Shown here one piece after another: positions 9,260-17,121 of a stretch of DNA of 64,000 nucleotides (positions are counted from its first letter, which is position 1; each line of letters begins with the position of its first letter). The notes beneath the pieces are model-generated. The model did no database searches, was not told the origin of the DNA, and was given only the letters and a program-made list of their open reading frames with translations. A program made the translations under genes and the position numbers. Where the stretch lies: positions 1 through 64,000 of the forward strand of contig JAOUHV010000004.1 in NCBI GenBank assembly GCA_029884425.1, given 5' to 3'. The DNA is from Gammaproteobacteria bacterium (GTDB taxonomy: Bacteria; Pseudomonadota; Gammaproteobacteria; S012-40).

Positions 9260-9820
9260 ATGAGCAAAGAAGGCAAATCGTTGCATAGAAATTCTAGTTT
9301 GGCCGCGATGTCAGAGATTATTTTCTGGAGTCGCTGGCTGCAGGCGCCACTGTATTTTGGTTTGATCGTAGCCCAGGGCGTGTACGTTTATTTGTTTGGT
9401 GTTGAGTTGTATCATTTGGTGCATGATGCCAAGGATATCGGCGAAACCCAGATCATGCTGATTGTGCTGGGTTTGATTGATGTGGTGATGATTGCAAATC
9501 TGCTGATAATGGTCATTATCGGTGGGTATGAAACCTTTGTTTCGCGGTTGAATTTGCGTGAACATCCGGATCAACCTGAGTGGCTGGCGCACGTCAATGC
9601 GGCAACCATGAAAATTAAATTGTCTATGGCGCTGATTGGTATTTCTTCAATTCATCTGTTGAAGACCTTCATTAATGCGGATCAGTTGACCGAACACACG
9701 ATAAAGTGGCAAGTGATTATTCATATCACCTTTATTGTTTCGGCCATTGCGATTGCTTATACCGACCGGATCATGACTAGTACTTTGCTGATGAGTCATC
9801 AAGATCCTGAGCGTGACTAA
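9260..9820 (+). CDS. UPF0114 (YqhA) family membrane protein
   Basis: 186 residues with about four transmembrane segments (roughly 28-48, 70-93, 118-136 and 148-166) and the YqhA/TIGR00645 pattern: EIIFWSRWLQAPLYFGLIVAQ near the N-terminus, GGYETFVSRL in the middle and MKIKLSMALIGISSIHLLKTFI. The family is widespread in Proteobacteria and of unknown function. It is preceded by sppA with a 78-base gap and followed by a clear terminator, so it may have its own transcript. Confidence 0.9.
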   Translation: MSKEGKSLHRNSSLAAMSEIIFWSRWLQAPLYFGLIVAQGVYVYLFGVELYHLVHDAKDIGETQIMLIVLGLIDVVMIANLLIMVIIGGYETFVSRLNLREHPDQPEWLAHVNAATMKIKLSMALIGISSIHLLKTFINADQLTEHTIKWQVIIHITFIVSAIAIAYTDRIMTSTLLMSHQDPERD

Positions 9821-9848
9821 GTCTCTGTAGGCGATAATTTTGTTTGGT

Positions 9849-9876
9849 GCCCCGCTTTTGTCGGGGCATTTTTTTG
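9849..9876 (+). terminator. Intrinsic terminator after the UPF0114 gene
   Basis: GCCCCG, seven-base loop, CGGGGC, then ATTTTTTT: a GC-rich 6-base stem with a T-run 28 bases after the stop codon. Confidence 0.9.
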
Positions 9877-10021
9877 TTCGGCTAATCGTCTCTAGACTTA
9901 CTGGGTATGGTTTATATTATCTTGCCGAAAAAAATATATTGCCACTGGATGATGGTGGGGTGAGAGGAATATTTACCTGCAACTGTAACAGCATATGTCC
10001 TGCTCGTATTGTTGCATGTGA

Positions 10022-10810
10022 TCAAATCTCCGGGATGAGATCCAGCACCGAGTTTTTCAAAATGGAATTGGATGCAAGCGTATACGCTGAATGGATAGTG
10101 TGTTCGCTGCCATCCCTGTCGTAGACCACTCCACCAGCTTCTCTCACCAGTAACACACCGGCTTGTACATCCCAGGCATGATTGGATAGCACCAAACTGA
10201 TATCAGTCTGGCCAGCAGCTACCCAGGCAAGTTGCAGTGCAGCAGAACCGGGCATACGTATGCGCAATACTTCGTTGGCCAATTTGCCATGCAGTGCCAG
10301 GCGTTGTTGATTTTTTGCAAAACTGTCAGGGCCGACTGAAAAGTCACCAACACCCACAATCGATTGCTGTAGTGATGAGGTGATCGATACTTGCAGACGT
10401 TGCCCGTTGAGAAATGCACCTTGGTCTTGTTGGGCGACATAGCGCTGTTGCAGTGCAGGAAAGGTAATGCCAGCCAAAATAGGAACGCTATTTTTTACCA
10501 GCGCGATGGACACGCCCCACATTGGTAATCCGCGTGCATAGTTGATGGTGCCATCAATGGGGTCGACAGCCCAAAATATATGATCATCATTCGCTGAGTC
10601 TTGATTCCAGCCATTTTCTTCGCCCAAAATGGGTAGCTGGCTGCGGCTTAAAATATCACGTATGCATTGTTCGACGGCGTGATCGGCATCCAGGGCAAAA
10701 TCTTTTTCACCCTTACGAGTCTGAATGGTGGGTGATGATTGCATAGCTTGAGCAAGCCGTTCGGCTTCATCAAGTGCGCGAATTAATAAGTCATGATTAT
10801 CATGCATCAT
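10022..10810 (-). CDS. Inositol monophosphatase family protein
   Basis: 262 residues with the three metal-site motifs of the family: ILGEENG, the AVDPIDGTINYARGLPMWGVS signature, and WDVQAGVLLVREAGG near the C-terminus. Such enzymes dephosphorylate myo-inositol phosphates, fructose-1,6-bisphosphate, PAP or histidinol phosphate in the cytoplasm, and the sequence does not decide which. It is shorter and more divergent than SuhB. It starts 12 bases after an EamA transporter on the same strand, so the two are likely co-transcribed, perhaps as an uptake-and-dephosphorylation or efflux pair; that link is inference. Confidence 0.9.
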   Translation of the reverse strand: MMHDNHDLLIRALDEAERLAQAMQSSPTIQTRKGEKDFALDADHAVEQCIRDILSRSQLPILGEENGWNQDSANDDHIFWAVDPIDGTINYARGLPMWGVSIALVKNSVPILAGITFPALQQRYVAQQDQGAFLNGQRLQVSITSSLQQSIVGVGDFSVGPDSFAKNQQRLALHGKLANEVLRIRMPGSAALQLAWVAAGQTDISLVLSNHAWDVQAGVLLVREAGGVVYDRDGSEHTIHSAYTLASNSILKNSVLDLIPEI

Positions 10811-10822
10811 CTGAATTTCCGA

Positions 10823-11716
10823 TTATAGATTGAGGACCAGTCCAATACCGGCGGCAAAGGCGACAGCATTGGCGAAAATGATATCAGCAGTGATTTTTTC
10901 TTTTAACAGAAATATGCCCACCATTGCGGCGATGCCAATGTGAATCATGACAATGGCTTTGACGTAGGTGACGCCGCTGTTGATATCAAGGGACTGTTGC
11001 ACGGCGAGTTGTTGAAAAATAAACGCCAGTACGGATACGGTGACGTAGAATCCTATGCCTTTGTAGTGTTGTCTGAGCGATTCAACAAGTAGCGTGCGGT
11101 TTTTCAGCATATAGCCAAGCAGTAAGGCTAATGTGATTAGACTCCACATGGCTGAATAAAAAATGGCGCCGTTATCGGTTGCTGCGATGGCTGTGCGATC
11201 CAATAGGGTTGATATGCCGTATAAGAAAGCCGCAGCAACGGATAGTAAGGCGGGGTAGAGCAGAGCGCGTGAGTGTTGGCCGGGTCTGTGGTTTTGTAAT
11301 TTCAATAAGAGATAGGCAATGGAGGCGACAATCAATAACAAACAGACCAACCCGGCTTCATTTGGGATTTCGCCATACAGCGCGTAGGTGGTGATAACCA
11401 TGAAGACGGGAATGCTGGCCTGTATTGGTGAAACAATGACCAAATCACCCAGTTGAATTGATTTGATATAAAGGACGCTGGCTACTATGGTGATAACGGC
11501 TGCGGCAAATGTTGCGCTCCAGAATGTTGTGTGTGAGTGTATTTCAACCGTAGACAGGGCCGCAGGAATGAGCAACAAACCAGCGGCAAACAACCGTGAG
11601 TGAAACATTAGTGCAGAGGGGGGAATGGATTGGCAGTGGGTTTTTACTACAATCACTTTGGTGGCACTAAATGCCATGGCGAAGAATGCCAGCCAGATCC
11701 AGTCATTGATATGCAT
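10823..11716 (-). CDS. EamA/DMT-family transporter
   Basis: 297 residues with ten hydrophobic segments in two halves of five, the arrangement of drug/metabolite transporters with duplicated EamA domains. The N-terminal half contains SALMFHSRLFAAGLLLIP and VASVLYIKSIQLGDLVIVSPIQASIPVFMVI; the second half contains GVTYVKAIVMIHIGIAAMVGIFLLKEKIT, the typical end of the repeat. Substrate unknown. It heads a two-gene unit with the inositol-monophosphatase gene and is divergent from a 5'-nucleotidase gene. Confidence 0.88.
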   Translation of the reverse strand: MHINDWIWLAFFAMAFSATKVIVVKTHCQSIPPSALMFHSRLFAAGLLLIPAALSTVEIHSHTTFWSATFAAAVITIVASVLYIKSIQLGDLVIVSPIQASIPVFMVITTYALYGEIPNEAGLVCLLLIVASIAYLLLKLQNHRPGQHSRALLYPALLSVAAAFLYGISTLLDRTAIAATDNGAIFYSAMWSLITLALLLGYMLKNRTLLVESLRQHYKGIGFYVTVSVLAFIFQQLAVQQSLDINSGVTYVKAIVMIHIGIAAMVGIFLLKEKITADIIFANAVAFAAGIGLVLNL

Positions 11717-11757
11717 TCGGATAAAACCGGTTACGAATAAAAATTGGTATTGTTGTG

Positions 11758-11776
11758 TGGAACTGAGTGAGTTCCA
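11758..11776. repeat. Perfect inverted repeat in the EamA / 5'-nucleotidase divergent promoter region
   Basis: TGGAACT, five bases, AGTTCCA: perfect 7-base arms in the 108 bases between divergent starts. The size and position suit a dimeric regulator site. No T-run follows, so it is not a terminator. Confidence 0.5.
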
Positions 11777-11824
11777 ATCATGGCACAGATCGGTTTGATG
11801 TGTCGACGAAGATAAAGGGAAAGT

Positions 11825-13327
11825 ATGAAACTGAAACGGTATGTTTTCGTAGTGTTGTCGCTGTTTTTATGTTCAGCCCACGCCGACGATCAGGGCGAAA
11901 TTCATGTCACTTTGCTGCACTTCAATGATGTGTATGAAATTATCCCAACTGGCGATGGCAAAGAGGGAGGGCTAGCCAGGGTCGCCACCTTGCGTAAGCA
12001 ATTGCTGAGTATAAATCCTAATACGATTACTTTGCTCGGTGGCGATTTTCTGAGCCCTTCTGCCATGGGTATGGCACCCGTGGACGGCGAACCGCTGCAG
12101 GGAAAGCACATGGTCGATGTTCTGAATGGGTTGGGGCTGGATTACGCAACCTTTGGCAATCACGAATTTGATCTAAAGGAACGGCCATTTTTGCAACGCG
12201 TGGGCGAAGCAAAGTTTACCTGGGTTTCCAGTAACGTCACCAATGCTCAGGGCGCATTATTTGCCGGGCAGAAAACCAATGTCGTTCTGCCCATTCGCGA
12301 CGCGAACAGCGGCAAAGTATTTCGGATTGGCATATTGGGATTGACGCTGAACAGCAATCAGCCGAGCTACGTAAAAATCAGTGAGCCATATGCGGCTGCG
12401 GAAAAACAATTGGCCATTCTGGATTCGCAGTCCGACTTTGTTGTGGCGTTGACGCATCAGGCGATAGGTGATGATGAAGCATTGCTACAGCGTTTTCCGC
12501 AGATCGATTTATTGTTGGGAGGCCATGAGCACGCCAATTATCAACGCTGGCGGGGCGCAAACTGGGCACCGTTACTCAAGGCCGATGCCAATGTTCGCTC
12601 GGTATATGTGGTCGATATATATGCCAATCCTTCCAGTAAAAAAACACGGATTGAGACACGACTGGTTCAGGTTAACGATACCATCGCAGAGAATGCTGAA
12701 TTGCGTGACCGTATCAATGATTGGAAGTCTCGCGCATTTGCGGCGTTTCAGCAGCAAGGCTTGAAACCTGCGGAGGTCGTTTTTCAGGCGCGGCAAAATT
12801 ACGATGGCGTAAGTTCGCATGTGCGCACCGGACAAACGAATCTGACGCGTTTGATCGCTGAGAGCATGTTGCAGGCCTATGCTGGCGAGGCGGATCTGAG
12901 CGTGTACAACAGTGGCTCTATTCGTATTGATGATGTGTTACCCGTCGGCGATATCACGGTATATGACGTGATTCGGGTGTTGCCGTTTGGCGGCGACGTA
13001 CGCTTGGTGAAAATGAAAGGTGCTTTGTTGTTGCGCGTATTGCAGCAAGGTGAACTGAATGTTGGCTCGGGTGGATATTTGCAATCGGCGAACACAGCCA
13101 AGTCATCGGCATCTGTATGGCAAATTGCAGGTCAGCCGATTGTGGCCGATCGGACGTATACCGTGGCCATGACTGACTTTTTGCTGAGTGGTCGTGAAGT
13201 GAATCTGGATTTTCTAACATTACAAAATCCAGAAATCACTGTGGCAGATTCTGGACAGGGAAGGGATTTGCGAAAATTACTCATCGAACAATGGAAACTG
13301 CATCCGCCGAGCGCAGCCGAAAAATAA
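11825..13327 (+). CDS. Secreted bifunctional metallophosphatase / 5'-nucleotidase (UshA type)
   Basis: 500 residues with a signal peptide (MKLKRYVFVVLSLFLCSAHA), so periplasmic. The N-terminal metallophosphatase domain has LLHFNDVYEI, GGDFLSPS, FGNHEFDL, ALTHQAIGDD and LLGGHEHANY, which supply the dimetal ligands. The C-terminal 5'-nucleotidase domain (from about 320) contains YNSGSIRIDDVLPVGDITVYDVIRVLPFGG, the substrate-binding part. Such enzymes strip phosphate from external nucleotides or UDP-sugars. GGGAAA lies just upstream of the ATG. It is convergent with an outer-membrane barrel gene; both products act in the envelope. Confidence 0.93.
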   Translation: MKLKRYVFVVLSLFLCSAHADDQGEIHVTLLHFNDVYEIIPTGDGKEGGLARVATLRKQLLSINPNTITLLGGDFLSPSAMGMAPVDGEPLQGKHMVDVLNGLGLDYATFGNHEFDLKERPFLQRVGEAKFTWVSSNVTNAQGALFAGQKTNVVLPIRDANSGKVFRIGILGLTLNSNQPSYVKISEPYAAAEKQLAILDSQSDFVVALTHQAIGDDEALLQRFPQIDLLLGGHEHANYQRWRGANWAPLLKADANVRSVYVVDIYANPSSKKTRIETRLVQVNDTIAENAELRDRINDWKSRAFAAFQQQGLKPAEVVFQARQNYDGVSSHVRTGQTNLTRLIAESMLQAYAGEADLSVYNSGSIRIDDVLPVGDITVYDVIRVLPFGGDVRLVKMKGALLLRVLQQGELNVGSGGYLQSANTAKSSASVWQIAGQPIVADRTYTVAMTDFLLSGREVNLDFLTLQNPEITVADSGQGRDLRKLLIEQWKLHPPSAAEK

Positions 13328-13354
13328 GCCGGACTACTGTATGTAATCCGGCTT
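13326..13354. terminator. Inverted repeat between convergent genes, probable terminator
   Basis: AAGCCGGA and TCCGGCTT flank 13 bases. It begins on the last base of the nucleotidase stop codon and lies 13 bases beyond the barrel-protein stop, with A/T-rich flanks (TTATTTT on the minus strand), so it probably ends the leftward transcript and perhaps both. Confidence 0.65.
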
Positions 13355-13367
13355 GGGGAGGGGCTGG

Positions 13368-14384
13368 TTAGAAGCGATAGCCAGCTTGTAATGCAACGTT
13401 GGTTTTGCTGTCTGTTGCTACACCGTCTTTGTCGGCAAAAACCTTGTTGGTGGATTGCACCATGGAAACTTCTGCGCGAACAAAAGTGTTGGCCGATGGG
13501 CTGTATGTTGGGGTGATGGTATAGGTCGTGGCGCTATCGAAGCCATAAATGCCGCTGGTGCCGTCACTCATGTATTCAATGCGCACAGGGTAGGACATTT
13601 TGCCGTAGGTTGGTTTGATGTACAGAGCTACGCCCATTGCGCTATCGTCCTGGCCTGCTACTTTCGCTTCGCTGTCCAGCATGTGATAGTCGGCATTGAT
13701 AGCCAAATCAATGTTGCCTACGGTGGTGCTTACGATAACGTCAACAATGTTTTTTGCCTTGTCGTAATCGTAATAGCTGGCCATGTAGTTCAGGCTGCCT
13801 GCAGAGCCGCTGACACCAACGGCGTAGGCATTCGTAGCAGTTGAATTACCCAGCTTCAATGTGTCGTTGTTTGTTTCGGCATAAACGCTGACATCACCCA
13901 GGCTGTAGCTGGCGCGAATGCCAGGATAATAGACTGGCTGGCCGCCCCACAGCGCAGCGATGGTGGCGTGCGCGTTGGCATATGATGGTGTAACTTCATA
14001 GCCGATATTGGTGGCCAGTTTACCTGCGCTGATGGTCAAGCCTTCAATGGGAGCGAAATCAACGGAGCCATATTGCAGGCCGAACGTGCTGAAGCCCGCG
14101 CTGTTGTTAACGCCGCCGTCGAGGATGGTAATTGCAGACATGGAACCAAAGCCCGCTTTAAAACCTACGCCACCGGTTTTGGCCTCGTCAGATAATTCAA
14201 TCAGCATGTCAGAAACATGAAAATTATCAGTATTGGAAGAGCCAGTGTTATCGCTGTAGAAATAGCCCGCGGTCATACCGCCTTTTAATGCGATATCGCC
14301 GGTATCGACGGTGATGGTGCCGGCAGCTGCAGCGGTGGAAATGGCGCAAAGACCCGTCATTAGTCCCAAGCGTTTTCTAAACAT
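13368..14384 (-). CDS. Outer-membrane beta-barrel protein, BBP2/OmpL-like porin
   Basis: 338 residues with a signal peptide (MFRKRLGLMTGLCAISTAAAA). The rest alternates short amphipathic strands rich in Gly, Ser, Thr and Tyr, for example GVGFKAGFGSM, ASYSLGDVSVYAETN, LNYMASYYDYD and TFVRAEVSMVQS. It ends in LQAGYRF, a terminal Phe as used by the BAM machinery. The SDMLIELSDEAKTGGVGFKAGFG stretch with no Cys looks like the BBP2 (putative beta-barrel porin-2) group; substrate unknown. AGGAGAG lies before the ATG. It may work with the neighbouring periplasmic nucleotidase, but nothing shows this directly. Confidence 0.8.
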   Translation of the reverse strand: MFRKRLGLMTGLCAISTAAAAGTITVDTGDIALKGGMTAGYFYSDNTGSSNTDNFHVSDMLIELSDEAKTGGVGFKAGFGSMSAITILDGGVNNSAGFSTFGLQYGSVDFAPIEGLTISAGKLATNIGYEVTPSYANAHATIAALWGGQPVYYPGIRASYSLGDVSVYAETNNDTLKLGNSTATNAYAVGVSGSAGSLNYMASYYDYDKAKNIVDVIVSTTVGNIDLAINADYHMLDSEAKVAGQDDSAMGVALYIKPTYGKMSYPVRIEYMSDGTSGIYGFDSATTYTITPTYSPSANTFVRAEVSMVQSTNKVFADKDGVATDSKTNVALQAGYRF

Positions 14385-14599
14385 TATTTCTCTCCTGTGA
14401 TGAATTTAACTACAACCCGAAGTTAGTGTCTTAGTTGTCGTTGTAGCATTTTGCAAGGTGAATGCCTATTTTGTTGTGTCAGAAAGAAAACATTGAAATA
14501 GTGAGGTAAGTGCGCAATTTTTCGGCACTTGTGATTTGCTTTCGTGTATTTTGGCTCAAGCGCGTAAAAAAATTCGGGAGTTGCCTGACCTGATTTGGT

Positions 14600-14620
14600 G
14601 CGCATCATGAAATGATGCGC
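14600..14620. repeat. Perfect hairpin downstream of maf
   Basis: GCGCATCAT, loop GAA, ATGATGCGC: a perfect 9-base stem 58 bases beyond the maf stop. On the minus strand the next T-run is about 30 bases further, so it is a weak terminator at best; an RNA 3'-end-protecting hairpin or a binding site also fits. The rest of the 293-base gap (14385-14677) has no gene; CTACAAC/GTTGTAG arms at 14410-14446 lie just upstream of the porin gene. Confidence 0.5.
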
Positions 14621-14677
14621 TAACTCTGTGCATGAGGGTGCGATGATGGTAATTGCGTGGCGGATTGTTGTGCGAAG

Positions 14678-15256
14678 CTAAACGACTACAATTCCAGCAG
14701 CTTCCAGCATTTTGCGTAATCGAATCAATGGCAGGCCAATCAGTGCGGTTGGATCGTTGCCTTCGAGTCGTTCGGTGAGGGCAATGCCGTAGCCTTCGGA
14801 TTTGAACGATCCCGCGCAATTGAGTGCCGGTTCTTTTTGCAGATAGCGGCGAATCATGGCTTCGTCCATGGAACGAAAATGGACGGTGAACGGAATGAGG
14901 TCAATGTCGAGAATATCTTTATCGGCTTGATACAGGCAAAGCGCGGTTTGAAATACGATGGTTTTGCCGGAGAGTTTTTTGAGCTGCTCAACAGCGCGTT
15001 CCATCGTTCCAGGTTTACCAAGAATTTCGCCTTCGCACACACTGCATTGATCACCGCCGATGATAATGCTGTCGGGGTGAGTTTCGGCAACTTTACGCGC
15101 CTTGGCTTCGGCCAGACGCAACACCATCTGTTCCGGTTTTTCGCCGGGCAGAGGCGTTTCGTCAATGTCAGGTGCAGCGGTGGTAAATGGTAGGTGCAAG
15201 CGCTCCAGCAACTCCCGGCGATAGGGAGAAGTGGAGCCCAGAATTAATTGACGCAT
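14678..15256 (-). CDS. Maf-family nucleotide pyrophosphatase (YceF type)
   Basis: 192 residues. It opens with LILGSTSPYRRELLERL, the P-loop-like Maf motif with SxxR. IIGGDQC carries the key aspartate and EGYGIALTERLEGNDPTALIGLPL is the C-terminal family block. The SPYRRELL and GDQ variants point to the YceF subgroup, which hydrolyses m7GTP, rather than the septum-site dTTP/UTP enzyme. It overlaps the upstream carboxylase gene by one base (TAATG), so translation is probably coupled. In Pseudomonas maf sits directly beside yceD-rpmF; here the carboxylase genes lie between them. Confidence 0.93.
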   Translation of the reverse strand: MRQLILGSTSPYRRELLERLHLPFTTAAPDIDETPLPGEKPEQMVLRLAEAKARKVAETHPDSIIIGGDQCSVCEGEILGKPGTMERAVEQLKKLSGKTIVFQTALCLYQADKDILDIDLIPFTVHFRSMDEAMIRRYLQKEPALNCAGSFKSEGYGIALTERLEGNDPTALIGLPLIRLRKMLEAAGIVVV

Positions 15257-17097
15257 TATTCGATCTCGATCAGGGTTTCGTCCGGATTAACCGTGTCACC
15301 TTTTTTGATGTGGACGGTTTTGATGGTGCCAGCAATGGGAGCTTGAACTTCGGTCTCCATTTTCATGGCTTCGGTGATGAACAAACCAGCACCCGCAGCG
15401 ACTTTGTCACCTTCCTTGACCAATACTTCCACGATGGTGCCGGGCATGGAGGTGGTGACATCGCCGGGTCTGGTCGCTTTTGGTCGCTTGCTGCCAGTGA
15501 CGGCTTTGGCGGCATTGGTCTGCGCGGCAGGAACACCGCCAGCGGGGAAGGTGGCAATTTCATCCAGGGTTTCCACCAGCACTTCTTCGGGCTGGCCGTC
15601 GACGGTCATGTAGAACGGACGATTTGCCTGGAAGCGGTGACCGGAACCAGTGACCTTGATGTGATAGGTTTCACCGTGCATGGTGATGTTGAATTCGGTG
15701 GGCGCCAAACCGCACACCGCGACGTTGTCTTCGGGCGGTGGTTCCAGTGGTTCGGGTAGCAGGGTGCCGGCACGACGCTGCTCCAGGAAACTGCGTCCCA
15801 GATCGGGGAACATGGCAAAGGTCATGACGTCTTCTTCGGTTTCCGCCAGCTCACCGATTTGGGCGCGCAGTTCATCCAGTTCTGGTTTGAGCAAATCCGC
15901 TGGGCGACAGGTGATGACTTTTTCCTTGCCGATGGCTTGTTCGCGAATCAATTCGTTGACCTGGCCCGGCGCTTTGCCGTAATGACCTTGCAGGTACAGT
16001 TTGACCTCGTTGGTGATGGTTTTGTAGCGCGTGCCGGTCAGTACGTTGAGCACGGCCTGGCTGCCGACGATTTGCGATGTCGGCGTGACCAGCGGTGGGA
16101 AGCCCATGTCTTCACGCACACGGGGAATTTCTGCCAACACGTCGTTGATGCGTTTGAGTTCGCCTTGTTCGCGCAGTTGGTTGGTCAGGTTGGAAATCAT
16201 GCCGCCAGGAACCTGATTGACCTGAACGCGCGTATCCAATCCGGTAAATTCGCTTTCGAACTGGTGATATTTTTTGCGTACACCGGCGAAGTACATGCCG
16301 ATTTCCTGCAACAGTTCCAGATCCAGGCCGGTGTCGTATTCCGAGTCGCGCAGGGCGGCGACCATGGACTCGGTAGCGGGATGACTGGCGCCATTGGCAA
16401 AGGCGGAGATGGCGGTGTCGATAGCGAATGCACCGGCCTCAATCGCTTTGAGCTGACACATGTCGGACAAACCGGCAGTGGCGTGCGAGTGCAGGTGGAT
16501 GGGCAGCTTGATTTTTTTCTTCAGAGCCTTGACCAGCTCGTCGGTCTTGGTGGGTGTGAGCAAGCCAGCCATATCTTTGATCGCTAGACTATCGCAGCCC
16601 ATTTTTTCCAGCGTCTTGGCCATTTTGACGAATTCGTCAATGGTGTGTACCGGGCTGGTGGTGTAAGAGATGCAGCCTTGGGCATGCTTGCCGGCTTCTT
16701 TGACGGCGGCGATGGAGGTTTCCAAATTGCGCAGGTCATTCAGTGCGTCAAAGATGCGGAACACGTCCATGCCGTTGTCGGCGCAGCGATGCACAAACGC
16801 GCGCACTACGTCGTCGGAGTAGTGGCGATAGCCTAGCAGGTTTTGACCGCGCAACAGCATTTGCAGACGGGTGTTGGGCATGGCTTCGCGCAGTTTGCGC
16901 AGACGTTCCCACGGATCTTCTTTTAGAAAACGGACGCAGGCGTCAAAGGTGGCGCCGCCCCAGCATTCCAGTGACCAGAAGCCCACCTGGTCGAGTTTTT
17001 TGGCGATGGGCAGCATGTCTTCGGTGCGCATGCGGGTGGCGATGAGGGACTGGTGGCCATCGCGTAATACGGTTTCGGTAACCTGAACTTTTGCCAT
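15256..17097 (-). CDS. pycB: Pyruvate carboxylase subunit B / oxaloacetate decarboxylase alpha type (biotinylated)
   Basis: 613 residues. The carboxyltransferase TIM barrel starts at VTETVLRDGHQSLIATRM with the metal-binding Asp, followed by LECWGGATFDACVRFL, LRGQNLLGYRHY, the lysine motif LAIKDMAGLLTP and PIHLHSHATAGLS. A conserved central domain and a Pro/Ala hinge lead to a biotinyl domain with EAMKMETEV; K579 is the predicted biotin site. It moves the carboxyl group from carboxybiotin to pyruvate. No OadB or OadG membrane subunits are near, and a biotin carboxylase subunit is next to it, so two-subunit pyruvate carboxylase (as in Pseudomonas) is favoured over a sodium-pumping decarboxylase. 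Confidence 0.92.
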   Translation of the reverse strand: MAKVQVTETVLRDGHQSLIATRMRTEDMLPIAKKLDQVGFWSLECWGGATFDACVRFLKEDPWERLRKLREAMPNTRLQMLLRGQNLLGYRHYSDDVVRAFVHRCADNGMDVFRIFDALNDLRNLETSIAAVKEAGKHAQGCISYTTSPVHTIDEFVKMAKTLEKMGCDSLAIKDMAGLLTPTKTDELVKALKKKIKLPIHLHSHATAGLSDMCQLKAIEAGAFAIDTAISAFANGASHPATESMVAALRDSEYDTGLDLELLQEIGMYFAGVRKKYHQFESEFTGLDTRVQVNQVPGGMISNLTNQLREQGELKRINDVLAEIPRVREDMGFPPLVTPTSQIVGSQAVLNVLTGTRYKTITNEVKLYLQGHYGKAPGQVNELIREQAIGKEKVITCRPADLLKPELDELRAQIGELAETEEDVMTFAMFPDLGRSFLEQRRAGTLLPEPLEPPPEDNVAVCGLAPTEFNITMHGETYHIKVTGSGHRFQANRPFYMTVDGQPEEVLVETLDEIATFPAGGVPAAQTNAAKAVTGSKRPKATRPGDVTTSMPGTIVEVLVKEGDKVAAGAGLFITEAMKMETEVQAPIAGTIKTVHIKKGDTVNPDETLIEIE

Positions 17098-17121
17098 GAT
17101 GCTGATTTCCTTCTCGCTATC

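Noticed and set aside
15256-17097. Sodium-pumping oxaloacetate decarboxylase alpha subunit
   Set aside because: No OadB or OadG genes are near and a biotin carboxylase subunit is adjacent, so pyruvate carboxylase is more likely.
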